Below, piece after piece: positions 24,201 through 33,469 of a DNA stretch of 44,316 nt (position 1 is its first letter; each line of letters opens with the position of its first letter). The position numbers were made by a program, and so were the translations under genes. Below the pieces are notes generated by a model that was given only the letters and a program-made list of their open reading frames with translations, was not told the origin of the DNA and did no database searches. This stretch comes from Pseudomonadota bacterium (GTDB lineage Bacteria > Pseudomonadota > Gammaproteobacteria > Burkholderiales > JAKAFK01). The stretch spans positions 1 to 44,316 of the forward strand of contig JAKAFK010000024.1 of the NCBI GenBank assembly GCA_021817985.1, given 5' to 3'.

Positions 24201-24769
24201 TCCGCGGCGTTGTGGCTCTCAAGCTTCTCCGCCTTGTCCTCCGTTTTGCCGGCGATGATGAGAAATCGCTCCGGCGCCTGTTTCAAGAAGCTGTGCGCGA
24301 TCGAAAGCAGGTGTTGCTCGGTGGTGTGACGCATGGCGTCGAGCAATGTCTCGGCGAGCGTGCGGTCCGGTACGTCCTGACGATTGGTCAGGCCCGACGG
24401 GGCCGTGTCCACCGGGTGGGCCTTCGCGTATGCGTGGAGCGCATGGATCGCGGCCAGTTCCGGGTCGATCAGCGCGATGCCGGCCCCTCCCTCGTGGAGC
24501 CGGACCACGCGTCCCCGGAAGCGCAGCTCTTGCCGTTGGTCGCCCGCGGCGACGGAACAGCGGATTTCGACAATCTTGTCTGGTGGCAGGCTGGCGGCCC
24601 TTGGCGCATCCCCAAGGGCGACAAACAGGCCGCCCAGGCAGAAATCCTGGATCTCGGCGGGGTGGTCGGGTTCGCCCGGCACACCCCAGACCGCCGTCAG
24701 CCGGATCGGGTGACGCGCGAAGAATCGCTTGTCGGCGCCCGACGGCTTACTGTCATGAATGGTTCCCAT
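21287..24769 (-). CDS. PilZ / DUF1631 / GGDEF / EAL signalling protein
   Basis: 1160 residues from ATG 24769 (MGTIHDSKPS); the frame is open to 24877 but the earlier residues resemble non-coding translation. Order: a PilZ-like domain (about 15-115, KRFFARHPIRLTAVWG...), a long DUF1631 region (about 130-730), GGDEF (about 740-900) and EAL (about 910-1155). The GGDEF signature reads GADEF (IGADEFGLLLED), so cyclase activity is doubtful. The EAL signature reads EILLR, but the catalytic block DDFGTGLSSYAYL and the KIDGTFI strand are intact, so phosphodiesterase activity is likely. The protein probably binds c-di-GMP through PilZ and hydrolyses it. It stands alone, divergent from arginase. Confidence 0.9.
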   Translation of the reverse strand: MGTIHDSKPSGADKRFFARHPIRLTAVWGVPGEPDHPAEIQDFCLGGLFVALGDAPRAASLPPDKIVEIRCSVAAGDQRQELRFRGRVVRLHEGGAGIALIDPELAAIHALHAYAKAHPVDTAPSGLTNRQDVPDRTLAETLLDAMRHTTEQHLLSIAHSFLKQAPERFLIIAGKTEDKAEKLESHNAAETLARQGDAFLRAFGTAINDLLAQSRPDSTSPARELVVPESGLGLMEDTDFEDWLALTDMAQKVEDEAKGPLFDFETRLARLFPSALGKEDNPFGPTRIGRAFQETMRRLELPRKPFIAVHAMFRDVFAAQATQMYAEISRHLIDNAIAPAAAKQQSAAVRQARPEPPPPARFKPGESAADSARPPARTVNPGSLGWYGLIDDLRGLRQWIRRQSVQPASNPPSSTRTRDAGSAPEETPSPPPFTPEDIIHVLGQLESGTGGTAAADGTHPDLKSHVLSLLQSKGPAGKQLSDREARILEISSVLYDAMLADQLIPGVVKPWLQQVLVPMIKLAIRDDSLFIDKSHLARQVINGIAQLEAFGGDGKNTTIAKRIGHVLDALGRTEEVTPAMLEGVMGEVGAIIRLQTKAYELNLQEVLAACEAEAAQQHDAPPQRSIPSAPETLSEWRNRARRLKVGEWMLLDRGQGPQRLRLTWIAEDFERYVFTNNRGQREATLCLHDLAECLRLGTAMVLEDGGESVLDRAQFATLQKMHRQLLHESTHDKLTGLANRRAFEQHLAERLAHARESQIRHVVCYINLDGFSMVNSAFGYDGGDRLLQEVASLFRATLGNEGNDLARIGADEFGLLLEDCEVGAALETIATLKRAISDYRFVAGEAKIAVSFSAGLAAIEPFHENATVILQDAESCCRTARAQGANQVRVHASEASGPFSQNSAMKWAARIDKLLATGMLDLHVQPIASLRGPMRIDHSEILLRVCDEHGQLVSPQEFILAAEQFRRINAVDRWVVEQTFAWMAAFPEALQKTGNLSINLSGASINDPTMIDFILDKAQALGVPMGRVCFEVTETAGISSLSAGSDFLLRLKRETGCRFSLDDFGTGLSSYAYLRNLPVDFLKIDGTFIRHMDRSPSDYAVAKSITEIGHFMGKQVIAECVENEAVLAILRELGIDHGQGYAIGKPIRLKDISGSTAARS

Positions 24770-25097
24770 CGGTTTCGAGCGACCCGCCCTTCCCTGATTG
24801 AGATCTTTATTTCCGGCGGTCGATGCTGGCGCGGTCTGGGAAAAACGCCTCCTTGATGCTTGACCGGACCGCGCCATGCCGTCCGTAATCCGATGATACT
24901 ATTTTGTAAGCGTCGTGGGACGTCAAATTTTTCTGCTCTTCCCCAGGCGATGTTCTGGGAAGAGGGGATCCCGGGCCTTTGGGCGCGCGGCGCAAAAGTC
25001 ACCGTGCTTCGCGTGGAACTCGAGTCGCGTTTGCCATCGCGCCGGCATGTGCCAGAATCCAGGCAGTGACTGAAATTAACGGCCGGGAGGATGTCCA
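24770..25097. promoter_or_regulatory. Divergent control region, GGDEF/EAL gene and arginase
   Basis: 328 bases. A near-perfect inverted repeat, CTCTTCCCCAG (24936-24946) with CTGGGAAGAG (24955-24964), lies in the middle and could be an operator or a hairpin. GGGAGG (25085-25090) is the arginase ribosome site, 7 bases before its ATG. No promoter was assigned with confidence. Confidence 0.3.
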
Positions 25098-25979
25098 ATG
25101 GGTGCAGGCAACGAACGCGGCCTTCACGTGATCGCCGTGCCTTCGGGGGTGGGCGCTCAGGATCCCCGTTGCGAGGAAGGTCCGGCGGCTCTCACCGCGG
25201 CCGGGCTTTTGGATCGGTTGGCGCACAAGGGGCAACGCCTGTCCTGGGAAACCATCCCCAGGCCTTCGCCTGCCCTTGGCCGCCTGGAGGCGGTCGCTGA
25301 AGTTTGCGCGGCCCTCGCCCAGAAGACATACGAGGCAACGGCTGCGGGCCATCTTCCGGTGGTTGTCGGGGGCGACCATTCCATCGCTGTCGGTACATGG
25401 ACCGGCATCGCGCGTGCCTTGGACGATAAGGGCGCGCTCGGCCTGCTGTGGCTCGACGCGCACATGGACGCGCACACGCCAGACACCACGCCTAGCGGGG
25501 CACTGCACGGGATGCCCGTGGCAGCCCTGCTGGGGTATGGCTTCCCCGCGCTGATGCGACTGCACGGCGAGCGCCCGGCGTTGCTGCCGCAGCATCTGTG
25601 CCTTGCCGGGATCCGCAGTTTCGAACCCGGCGAGGCCGCCCTCTTGGAACGGCTGCGCGTGCGTGTTTTTCTCATCGACGAATTGCACCGGCGAGGGCTT
25701 GACGCCGTGGTGGCGGACGCCTTGAACATCGTCGGTTCAGGCACTGCAGGCTTCGGGGTCAGCATCGATCTCGACGTTTTCGATCCTCTCGAAGAGCCCG
25801 GTGTCGGAAGCGCCGCGCCCGACGGGCTTTTCCGGCGCGACCTCAGGGAAGCGCTCGCACCGCTCTTCAGGAATCCGAACCTCGTGGGCGTCGAGATCGC
25901 CGAATACAACCCCTATCGGGATGTCGACAATGCCACGGCACGGGCCGCGATCGAACTCGCGGAACTGCTCACGACTTAG
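25098..25979 (+). CDS. Arginase-family protein
   Basis: 293 residues from ATG 25098. The manganese-binding signatures are all present: GGDHS (91-95), DAHMDAH (120-126) and SIDLDVFDP (222-230). The ending EIAEYNPYRD is also typical. Arginase hydrolyses arginine to ornithine and urea; agmatinase and formimidoglutamase share the same core, and the spacing around SGALHGMP fits arginase better. Length agrees with bacterial arginases. It stands between a c-di-GMP gene and tRNA-Arg, with a shared terminator at 26065-26098. No urease or ornithine gene is next to it, so its role (nitrogen supply, acid resistance or polyamine precursor) is open. Confidence 0.87.
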   Translation: MGAGNERGLHVIAVPSGVGAQDPRCEEGPAALTAAGLLDRLAHKGQRLSWETIPRPSPALGRLEAVAEVCAALAQKTYEATAAGHLPVVVGGDHSIAVGTWTGIARALDDKGALGLLWLDAHMDAHTPDTTPSGALHGMPVAALLGYGFPALMRLHGERPALLPQHLCLAGIRSFEPGEAALLERLRVRVFLIDELHRRGLDAVVADALNIVGSGTAGFGVSIDLDVFDPLEEPGVGSAAPDGLFRRDLREALAPLFRNPNLVGVEIAEYNPYRDVDNATARAAIELAELLTT

Positions 25980-26064
25980 GATATGTGCGTTTCCCGTCGC
26001 GCGCCCATGGCGGAAAGGGACAAGGCGTCGGGCGCAAACGGCCCTTGAGCGGGAGACGTGCCAT

Positions 26065-26098
26065 GAAAATGGGCACCTCCGAAGAGGTGCCCATTTTC
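26065..26098. terminator. Bidirectional terminator of arginase and tRNA-Arg
   Basis: A perfect 15-bp stem, GAAAATGGGCACCTC (26065-26079) with GAGGTGCCCATTTTC (26084-26098), and a CGAA tetraloop. The A-rich and T-rich outer arms serve both directions: the T-rich 3' side for arginase on the plus strand and, read from the other strand, for tRNA-Arg. Confidence 0.85.
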
Positions 26099-26107
26099 AC
26101 TTCCGAT

Positions 26108-26184
26108 TGGCGCGCCCGGCAGGATTCGAACCCACGACCCCTTGGTTCGTAGCCAAGTACTCTATCCAACTGAGCTACGGGCGC
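26108..26184 (-). tRNA. tRNA-Arg(ACG)
   Basis: 77 bases on the minus strand with encoded CCA. The acceptor stem is GCGCCCG paired with CGGGCGC, discriminator G, then CCA at 26110-26108. The anticodon loop reads CTACGAA with anticodon ACG (A34 is changed to inosine by TadA in this tRNA). The D-arm AGCTCAGTTGGATAGAGT and T-arm GGGTTCGAATCCT are standard. Confidence 0.96.
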
Positions 26185-26193
26185 GAGGGCGGA

Positions 26194-26222
26194 ATTATAC
26201 AACGGAAGGCGCTCGGCAACAA
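26194..26222 (-). promoter_or_regulatory. tRNA-Arg promoter
   Basis: On the minus strand TTGTTG (26222-26217), a 17-base spacer and a perfect TATAAT (26199-26194), ending 9 bases before the tRNA's first base. This is a strong sigma-70 promoter. The other DNA up to 26545 holds no recognised gene. Confidence 0.75.
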
Positions 26223-26545
26223 CAACTATTGCGGAAATCGCTACGCATGGCCGTTTGCCGCACGTTGCAGGCCCCCTTCTGTCTCCGCGCGGGTGAGCGC
26301 GCGCCAATCCCGGCGCGAGGAGTAGGGCCGCTTTCTCGTCGACATCTCGCAGGATAACCACTGTCTCGAGTCTTGGGCAGAGCCCTCACGGTGTTTGTGT
26401 GATTCAGCACATGGCGCGCATATCTTGCGTGATGGTCTCGTTTCACCGTATAAAGCTCTTTGTGCGCCGGCCGTAATCGAGATAGGGCATGTGGGCTGCG
26501 CGGTGGACACCCGCAGTGGCATAAGCCGGAATAAGGGATGGGGAC
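26223..26545. other. Intergenic stretch before the kinase gene
   Basis: About 320 bases between tRNA-Arg and the kinase-HDOD gene. A long minus-strand frame (26195-27130) is the shadow of the kinase gene. Nothing else is recognised; AAGGGATGGGG just before the GTG at 26546 is the kinase ribosome site. Confidence 0.35.
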
Positions 26546-28996
26546 GTGAATAGGGAAGCATTGTCGGCGGAGAGTACCGCAGAGAAGGGGTCCGGCTCGG
26601 ATCGGTTCACGATCGTCAAGCGCCTGGGGGAGGGCGCACAGGGCCTCGTCTATCTCGCCACCGATACCTACCTTGGCCGCGAAGTGGCGATCAAGAGCAT
26701 TCATCTGAAGCGTTCGCGCGCAGGCGATGGTCACGCGATGAAGCGCTTGCTGGACGAAGCGCGCATCGTCAGCCGCCTCCGTCATCCCAACATTGTGACG
26801 CTCTACGATGCCGGCGAACGCGAGGGCGAGCCGTATTTGGTCTTCGAGTACGTCGAAGGCGAGACCCTCGATCGCTGGGCGAAGAGCCATGCCCCGCTGT
26901 CGATCGCGGCATGTGTCGACATCGTGCGGCAGATTCTGTCCGGTGTGTCCTATGCGCACGAGCAGCAAGTCATTCATCGCGATCTCAAGCCGTCCAACAT
27001 CATGATCGATCGCGAGGGCATGGCGCGAATCATGGACTTCGGCATCGCGACCAGCCTTTCGGCACGAACTGCCGATGGCGGCCTGACGCTGGGCACGCCG
27101 CTTTATCTTGCGCCGGAGTGCGCTACGCAAAAGACGGCGACCCCCCAGTCAGACCTCTTTTCCGTCTCGCTGATGCTCTATGAGCTTCTCGCGGGCGAGC
27201 ATCCTGTCCGGGGGGCAGCCAATCGCAAAGAGGTGTTGGACCAGATTCTCCATCGTGACTTCGATCCCCCGTCGCGTCACAACCCGCAGGTGGACGAGAA
27301 GCTCGACAGCCTCGTCATGCGGGGGCTCGACAAGGATCCCCAGGCGCGCTTCGCGAACGCGGAGGCCATGTCGCAGGCCTTGGAGGACTACTTGGCACCG
27401 CACGAAGACGCGCCGGAGGGCGTCGCCGAGACCAGCCAGAGCACACTCGATTTCCTGCTTCGACGCATGCGCCACAAGAGCGATTTTCCCGCCCTTTCGC
27501 AGGCGATCAGCGCTGTCAACCGCATTGCCGCCGATGCGGAACACGGCAATGTGGCGAGCCTTTCGAACGCCATCCTGAAGGACTTCGCCCTCACCAACAA
27601 ATTGCTGCGGCTCGTCAATGCCGCCCTGTATAACCAGTTCGGCGGCGCGATCAGCACGGTGTCCAGGGCGGTCGTCATCCTCGGCTTCGATACGGTGAAA
27701 AACATTGCGGTGACGTTGATGCTTTTTGAGCACCTCCAGCACAAGGCGCAGGCCGAGGAGCTCAAGGACGAAATGGTGGCCGCGTTCTTCACCGGCGTCC
27801 TGGCGAAGCAGCTGGCCTCGCGCGGGGCCGCCAAGGACGGCGAAGAAGCGTTCATCTGCGCGTTGTTCCAGAGCCTGGGGCGCCTGCTCGCGCTGTTTTA
27901 TTTTCATGAAGAAGCGGTCGAAATCAACAAGCTCATCGAAAAGGGCATGACCGAGAACAAAGCGTCGGCAGCGGTCTTGGGCCTGTCCTACGAAGAACTT
28001 GCCATGGGCGTCGCGCGTGCCTGGCATTTTCCCGAGAAGATCGTGACCAGCATGCGGGCCCTGGGCGACGAGCCCCCCAAGCCCCCCCAGTCGTCGGCGG
28101 AGCGGCTGCGGCTCCTGTCCAACCTCGCTTCCGAGCTGAGCCGCTCGGTCACCATCGCCGAACCGGATAAAAAGGGGGAGGGCGTCAAGGCGGCGGCGGC
28201 GCGTTTCAACGGTGCCCTGGGCGTGTCCGAGGGGCAGTGCCAGGCGAGCCTCGACGACGCCGTCGGCGAGTTGCATGCCGAGGCGTTCGTGCTGGGCGGC
28301 ATTTCGCCCCACAGCCGGATGGCGAAGCGCCTCGCGGGCGCGGTGAGCGGGCATGCTTCCGGGGCAACGGCGCGCACCGCACAAGATACGGACCGCCTCA
28401 TTGATACCGGTCTTCAGGAGACGGTGCTTGAGACTGCCACGGTGGTGGCCGAGGGCGCGGATGTCGCCGCACCGGATGGGGAAGAAGGCCACGTGATCCT
28501 GACAGCGGGCATCCAGGACATCACCAACACTCTGGTCGGCGAATACTCGCTCAACGACTTGCTGCGGATGGTGCTGGAAACCATGTATCGCGCCATGAAG
28601 TTCTCGCGGGTGGTCTTCTGCTTCAGGGATGCGCGAGCGAATGCCATGATGGGCCGCTTCGGCTTCGGCGCGGACGTTGAGCGGGTGCTCAAGCAATTTC
28701 GCTTTTCCCTGGACTTCACGCCCGATGTGTTCCACGTGGCGCTGACCAAGGGCCTCGACATCCTCATCAGCGACGTCGGCGCGGAAAACATCAAGGACCG
28801 CATTCCGCCATGGTTCCGTACCGGCGTGGGCGCACCGTGCTTCATCATTTTTCCGGTCATCGTCGATAAAAAGATCATCGGCATGTTCTATGCCGATCGG
28901 CTTGATGCCGGAGCCCTCACCATCGGGCCCAAGGAACTCAGCCTGCTCAAGACGTTGCGCAACCAGGCCGTGCTGGCCATCAAGCAGAAGATGTAG
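26546..28996 (+). CDS. Ser/Thr kinase - HDOD - GAF signalling protein
   Basis: 816 residues from GTG 26546. Residues about 20-275 are a Hanks-type Ser/Thr kinase with all key residues: GEGAQG loop (28-33), Lys50, Glu71, catalytic HRDLKPSN (144-151), DFG (164-166) and APE (189-191). Residues about 300-500 are an HDOD domain (FPALSQAISAVNRIAAD, then LRLVNAALYNQ and AVVILGFDTVKNIAV), a degenerate HD output module. The last part (about 650-816) is a GAF domain (YSLNDLLRMVLETMYRAM, CFIIFPVIVDKKIIGMFYADR). No membrane segment is visible, so it is cytoplasmic. The architecture suggests that GAF ligand binding tunes kinase activity. Substrates and partners are unknown; no phosphatase gene is adjacent. 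Confidence 0.9.
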   Translation: MNREALSAESTAEKGSGSDRFTIVKRLGEGAQGLVYLATDTYLGREVAIKSIHLKRSRAGDGHAMKRLLDEARIVSRLRHPNIVTLYDAGEREGEPYLVFEYVEGETLDRWAKSHAPLSIAACVDIVRQILSGVSYAHEQQVIHRDLKPSNIMIDREGMARIMDFGIATSLSARTADGGLTLGTPLYLAPECATQKTATPQSDLFSVSLMLYELLAGEHPVRGAANRKEVLDQILHRDFDPPSRHNPQVDEKLDSLVMRGLDKDPQARFANAEAMSQALEDYLAPHEDAPEGVAETSQSTLDFLLRRMRHKSDFPALSQAISAVNRIAADAEHGNVASLSNAILKDFALTNKLLRLVNAALYNQFGGAISTVSRAVVILGFDTVKNIAVTLMLFEHLQHKAQAEELKDEMVAAFFTGVLAKQLASRGAAKDGEEAFICALFQSLGRLLALFYFHEEAVEINKLIEKGMTENKASAAVLGLSYEELAMGVARAWHFPEKIVTSMRALGDEPPKPPQSSAERLRLLSNLASELSRSVTIAEPDKKGEGVKAAAARFNGALGVSEGQCQASLDDAVGELHAEAFVLGGISPHSRMAKRLAGAVSGHASGATARTAQDTDRLIDTGLQETVLETATVVAEGADVAAPDGEEGHVILTAGIQDITNTLVGEYSLNDLLRMVLETMYRAMKFSRVVFCFRDARANAMMGRFGFGADVERVLKQFRFSLDFTPDVFHVALTKGLDILISDVGAENIKDRIPPWFRTGVGAPCFIIFPVIVDKKIIGMFYADRLDAGALTIGPKELSLLKTLRNQAVLAIKQKM

Positions 28997-29036
28997 CGAA
29001 CCGGCAGGTGCACGAGGCGAGCGTGTCGCCCGTCGC

Positions 29037-29867
29037 TCAGGGGACGAGAACGAGCGGGCACGGCGATGCCGAACGCAGGGTCTCCACTTGCACTACCTCC
29101 CGCGAGTTCGTCGGACAACCGGCGACGAGGGCGGCGGCTTTGATCGCCCGCAGATCGGCGGCAAGCTGCTGGCTGCTCGCGAAGGATAGGATCGAAAGCC
29201 GTGCCGCAAGCCCTCTTGCCTGAATCCATGCGAGCGCTTCGTGTCGCAAGGCATCGGCATCGGAGGGGCTGGCCGCGATGCACGCGCAAAGCCCGCGATG
29301 CTGGCCTTGAGCCACCTGCGCGGCAGCCGAAAGGATGGCCGCGACGCTGGTCGGGTGTGTCAGTATGGCTGCGATGCATTCGCGGCGGGGGTGCCGCGTC
29401 CGCCCCACGCGGGCAGGGGGGCTCGGGTGGCCGACGTGAGGCGGTGCGCTTGCCGGTGCCAATACCACCAGATCGCCCCTTCGGCGGCGCGACAGGACCT
29501 CGGCGAGCAGCTGGCCGCGCGCGGCTTCGAACGACCACGCGAGTCTCGAGGGGCCGGCGGCACTGGCCACGAGCTCTCGCATCCGGGTGCTTTGCACCCT
29601 GAAGAGCCGTTCCACGTCTGGTTGCGCCAATGGGCGCTCCAACGCGGACAGGCGGCCGACCTCGCGGGCGAAGGGAAGGCGAGCCAGGCGGGCAAGATTG
29701 ATGTCCTCCACGAACAGTCCGAGGAGCTCCGCATGCAGCTGCTCGGCGAGGACCAGCGCGGTGTCCAACACCGCCAGTGCGAGCGCGGCGGGGGCAAGCG
29801 AGGCGACGATGCGCGCAGGGGGGGCGGGCGCATCCGCTTCACTCGGGTTTGCGTCTGGGTTTTCCAA
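29037..29867 (-). CDS. Universal-stress-protein-like conserved protein
   Basis: 276 residues, mainly Ala, Leu and Arg. Residues about 20-70 (ALALAVLDTALVLAEQLHAELLGLFVEDINLARLARLPF) resemble the first strand-helix unit of universal stress proteins (a helix of ALxxALxLA followed by LFVED). A second half (about 150-276) ends in a CPLVLVP strand, also USP-like. Typical ATP-binding glycines were not found, so this is only a likeness. Its start lies 29 bases inside the 3' end of the Lon-like protease gene, same strand, indicating coupled translation and perhaps a working link to that protease. Function unknown. Confidence 0.6.
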   Translation of the reverse strand: MENPDANPSEADAPAPPARIVASLAPAALALAVLDTALVLAEQLHAELLGLFVEDINLARLARLPFAREVGRLSALERPLAQPDVERLFRVQSTRMRELVASAAGPSRLAWSFEAARGQLLAEVLSRRRRGDLVVLAPASAPPHVGHPSPPARVGRTRHPRRECIAAILTHPTSVAAILSAAAQVAQGQHRGLCACIAASPSDADALRHEALAWIQARGLAARLSILSFASSQQLAADLRAIKAAALVAGCPTNSREVVQVETLRSASPCPLVLVP

Positions 29868-32259
29868 TCTTTTTGCTTTCCATAAAGGATTGGCGTAGCG
29901 CGAACAGGTGATGCAGGCGCGCGCTCACGCGATAGTTGACGGTGTTGGGTGGGAAGTGGCCGGCTTCGTCGGCAGTCCCCGCCGGCGTGCCCGTGAGCAG
30001 TTCCATGGCTTGGTCGACATCGTCGACGGCAAAGACGTGGAAGCGTCCCGCGCGGGACGCTTCCACGACGTCCTGGTGCAGCATGAGATGTTTGGCGTTG
30101 CTGCGCGGAATGATTACACCGTGGCGGCCATCGAGTCCGCGCGCCCGGCAGATGTCGAAGAAGCCCTCGATTTTTTCGTTGACGGCGCCGATGGCCTGCG
30201 CTTGGCCGAATTGGTTCACCGAGCCGGTGATGGCGAGAGACTGGGCGATCGGCAGATCGGCGAGGCTCGACAGCAACGCGCACAGCTCGGCCATCGAGGC
30301 GCTGTCGCCGTCGATCATGCCGTAGGACTGCTCGAAGGCCAGGGTCGCCGACAACGCGATGGGGCGATTCTTGGCATAGCGGGCGGCCAGGAACGCGGAC
30401 AGGATGAGGACGCCCTTCGAGTGGATGGCGCCGCCGAGCGCCGCTTCCCGCTCCACGTCGATGAGTTCCCCTTCGCCCAGGCGGGTGGTGGCCGTGATGC
30501 GAGTGGGTTGGGCGAAGGCAAAATTGCTGAGCATGATCACCGAAAGGGCGTTGATTTGCCCACAACGTGAGCCCCCCGTGTCGATGAGCACGGTGCCGCG
30601 CAAGATCTCCTCGTGGAGCCGCTCGCGGAGCCTGTCGATGCGATGAGTCGCGGAATCGATCGCCTGCTGCACGTCGGCCTGAGTGGCCAAGGCCCGGCCG
30701 GATTGGCGTGCCCAATAGTCTGCTTCGCGCACCAGGTCGAGAATGCTTTCGACATGCGTGGAGAGCCTTTCGGCATCGCCGGTCAGGCGTGCGCCGTGTT
30801 CGATGATGCGGGCGACCGCCGCCTGATCGAAGGGCATGAGGCTCGCTTCGCGCACCAGGGTGGCAATCAGCCGGGCATAGAGCAGGGAATGGTCGGGCGA
30901 ACGGGGGATTTCCTCGTCGAAATCGGCGGCAATCTTGAAGAGCTTGCCGAATTCCGGGTCGTAGGCCTGAAGCAGATAGTAAAGGAGCGGTTCCCCAAAC
31001 AGGACGACCTTGACCTCGAGCGCCATCGGGGCGGGCTCCAGCGATACCGTGCTGACGAGGCTCAGCATCTGGCCGAGCGATTCGATACGCACCTCGCGCG
31101 CGTGCAGCGCCCGCTTGAGGCCTTCCCATGCGAATGGCTGGGCGAGCACCTTGTGGGCATCGAGCAGGAGATAACCGCCATTGGCCAAGTGCAGCGCTCC
31201 CGGCTTGATGAGCGTGAAATCGGTCAGCAACGCGCCCATCTGTGCGATGTGCTCCACCCGGCCCACCAGGTTCGGATACTGCGGATTGTCTTGAAAGACG
31301 ACCGGCGCGCCCTTCGCGTCGCTATGGTCGACCAGCACGTTCACGCGGTAGCGGTTGAAGGCCGGTTCTTCCGCAAGCGGCATGCCCAGGAAGCCGCCCT
31401 GGGACGCGTCGCCCTTGCGGAATCGCTCTTCGTTCTCGAGCACATCTTTGCGCACCTCGGCGAGATACTCGAGGACGGAAGGGTAGGCGCCAAAGGCTTC
31501 CTTCAGCTCGTCGATCAGGTGGCCCACCGCGGCCAGCGTGATGTCTTCGTTGAGTCGGCGCAGTTTCTCGCGCCTTTCCCGGCGCCACTGGGGCACCTGC
31601 CGGATGATCTTCTGGAGCTTGGCCTGGAAATCCGCAATGACGCCCTCGATGCGTGCCTTTTCCTCGTCGGGCAGTTGGTCGTAGGCCTCCGGGGTAATGA
31701 CCTCACCTTCCCGCGTGGGGGCGAGCGCAAAGCCGCTCGGCGTATGCAAGAGCGCGATGCCGGCGCCGGCCGCCTCGTCGCCCAGCGCCTTGAACGCATG
31801 GTCCTGGCGTTCGCTGAGCTCTTCGTCAATTTCCTCGGCCTTGGCGCGGTACTCCTCGCTCTCGAAGGCGGCGGGAATGACCGCGCGCAATTCCTCGACG
31901 AGATGACGCATCGCCTCGCGCAGGCGAACGCCCACGCCGGGCGGCAGCGTCAGGCACCGCGGCTTGTGGGGTTCGTCGAAGTTGTTGACGTAGCAACAGT
32001 CGGGGGGGGTCGGCTCCTGGCTCGCCAGGCCGTCCAGGTAGCGCTTGACGAGCGTGTGCTTGCCGAGTCCCGTGGGGCCGAGCACAAAAAGATTGTAGCC
32101 ATCCCGATGAACGCCAAAAGCGAACCGCAGCGCGCTGAGTGCGCGCTCCTGGCCGATGGCCTCGTCGACTGGCGGCAGGTCATCGGTGGTTCGGAAGGGG
32201 AGTTCGGCGAGCTCGCAGGGGTGATATAGCTGCTCGGCGGGAAGTGCCTGCGTGGTCAT
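29839..32259 (-). CDS. Lon-related ATP-dependent protease
   Basis: 806 residues from ATG 32259 ([10 protein letters not shown]); the frame runs on to 32406 but accA's control region lies there. The N-terminus has a Walker A at residues 61-69 (GPTGLGKHT) in an AAA-type fold split by a long helical insertion (about 150-270). The C-terminal third is a Lon-like protease domain: the catalytic Ser in [15 protein letters not shown], and the catalytic Lys in [15 protein letters not shown], the Ser-Lys dyad. It belongs to the Lon-related family (LonB-like, soluble in bacteria) whose members have no membrane segment and unknown substrates. Length fits. It is divergent from accA and overlaps the USP-like gene downstream by 29 bases. 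Confidence 0.9.
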   Translation of the reverse strand: MTTQALPAEQLYHPCELAELPFRTTDDLPPVDEAIGQERALSALRFAFGVHRDGYNLFVLGPTGLGKHTLVKRYLDGLASQEPTPPDCCYVNNFDEPHKPRCLTLPPGVGVRLREAMRHLVEELRAVIPAAFESEEYRAKAEEIDEELSERQDHAFKALGDEAAGAGIALLHTPSGFALAPTREGEVITPEAYDQLPDEEKARIEGVIADFQAKLQKIIRQVPQWRRERREKLRRLNEDITLAAVGHLIDELKEAFGAYPSVLEYLAEVRKDVLENEERFRKGDASQGGFLGMPLAEEPAFNRYRVNVLVDHSDAKGAPVVFQDNPQYPNLVGRVEHIAQMGALLTDFTLIKPGALHLANGGYLLLDAHKVLAQPFAWEGLKRALHAREVRIESLGQMLSLVSTVSLEPAPMALEVKVVLFGEPLLYYLLQAYDPEFGKLFKIAADFDEEIPRSPDHSLLYARLIATLVREASLMPFDQAAVARIIEHGARLTGDAERLSTHVESILDLVREADYWARQSGRALATQADVQQAIDSATHRIDRLRERLHEEILRGTVLIDTGGSRCGQINALSVIMLSNFAFAQPTRITATTRLGEGELIDVEREAALGGAIHSKGVLILSAFLAARYAKNRPIALSATLAFEQSYGMIDGDSASMAELCALLSSLADLPIAQSLAITGSVNQFGQAQAIGAVNEKIEGFFDICRARGLDGRHGVIIPRSNAKHLMLHQDVVEASRAGRFHVFAVDDVDQAMELLTGTPAGTADEAGHFPPNTVNYRVSARLHHLFALRQSFMESKKIGKPRRKPE

Positions 32260-32424
32260 GGGACTTCCTTGGTTCTTATCGACGGGGCGGGTTCTCCCCT
32301 CAGTATAAGCAATCCGCCCGTGCGCCCGGGCAAGCCACGCCGCACACGCGTGTGCGGATCGTATCTCGGCAGCCGGCTCAAAATCTTGTATGATGGCGCT
32401 CTCCAATCACGCTCGCCCCTTTGT

Positions 32425-33393
32425 ATGAAAACAACTTTTCTGGACTTTGAGCAGCCAATCGCGGAACTTGAAGCCAAGATTGAAGAACTTCGCTATGTCC
32501 AGGACGATTCTGCCCTGGACATCTCCGAAGAGATCGGGCGGCTGCAGAAGAAGAGCCAGGCGCTCACGAAAGAGATCTACGCGAAACTGTCGCCGTGGCA
32601 GATCTCGCAGGTGGCGCGCCATCCCCAGCGGCCCTATTCGGCTGATTACATCCAGCAGATCTTCTCGGACTTCCACGAATTGCATGGTGACCGGTGCTTC
32701 GCCGACGATCCGGCCATCGTTGGGGGGCTGGCACGATTCAATGGGCAGCCGGTGATGGTGATTGGGCACCAGAAAGGCCGGGACACCAAGGAAAAGATCC
32801 ACCGCAACTTCGGCATGCCGCGCCCGGAAGGCTACCGGAAGGCGCTGAGGCTCATGCGCTTGGCGGAGAAATTTTCCATTCCGGTCATGACGTTCATCGA
32901 CACGCCCGGGGCCTATCCCGGGATCGGTGCGGAGGAACGGGGACAGTCCGAGGCCATCGCGCGCAACCTTTACGTGATGTCCGGGCTGCGCGTGCCCATC
33001 GTCTGCACCATCATCGGGGAGGGCGGATCCGGCGGCGCCTTGGCCTTGGGGATAGGCGATGTCATGCTGATGCTCCAATATGCGACCTACTCGGTGATCT
33101 CGCCGGAAGGGTGCGCCTCCATCCTGTGGAAGAGCGCGGACAAGGCTGCAGAAGCGGCGGAGACGCTGGGGATCACCGCTAATCGCCTGAAGACCCTGGG
33201 GCTGGTGGCAAAGATCGTCAATGAGCCGCCCGGTGGGGCGCACCGTGACATCGAAGCCATGACGCAGTCCCTCAAGAAGGCGCTGCAAGAATCCCTGCGA
33301 GAGCTGCAGGACAAGTCGCTGGACGAACTTCTGGCCGCGCGCTTCGCGCAGCTCATGGCCTATGGGAAATTCAAGGAAGTGCACGCCAAGTAG
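32425..33393 (+). CDS. accA: Acetyl-CoA carboxylase carboxyltransferase, alpha subunit
   Basis: 322 residues from ATG 32425 ([19 protein letters not shown]), the family's usual N-terminus and length. The ClpP/crotonase-fold core is present with the CoA-binding and oxyanion segments ([51 protein letters not shown]). With AccD it transfers carboxyl from biotin to acetyl-CoA to give malonyl-CoA, the first step of fatty acid synthesis. No zinc motif is expected in this subunit. Upstream DNA is divergent with the Lon-like gene. tilS follows within a few dozen bases and overlaps or almost touches it, suggesting an operon. Confidence 0.97.
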   Translation: MKTTFLDFEQPIAELEAKIEELRYVQDDSALDISEEIGRLQKKSQALTKEIYAKLSPWQISQVARHPQRPYSADYIQQIFSDFHELHGDRCFADDPAIVGGLARFNGQPVMVIGHQKGRDTKEKIHRNFGMPRPEGYRKALRLMRLAEKFSIPVMTFIDTPGAYPGIGAEERGQSEAIARNLYVMSGLRVPIVCTIIGEGGSGGALALGIGDVMLMLQYATYSVISPEGCASILWKSADKAAEAAETLGITANRLKTLGLVAKIVNEPPGGAHRDIEAMTQSLKKALQESLRELQDKSLDELLAARFAQLMAYGKFKEVHAK

Positions 33394-33469
33394 GCAGTCC
33401 GGGACACCGGACCCGAACCTCCCGCAACAGACTTGCCTGCCGAATCTTGGCGCGGGCCTCGAGGCGCGC

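Noticed and set aside
26195-27130. 311-codon minus-strand frame
   Set aside because: It is the shadow of the kinase domain and the tRNA-Arg upstream region.
27149-28735. 528-codon minus-strand frame
   Set aside because: It lies wholly opposite the kinase-HDOD-GAF gene, which has clear motifs.
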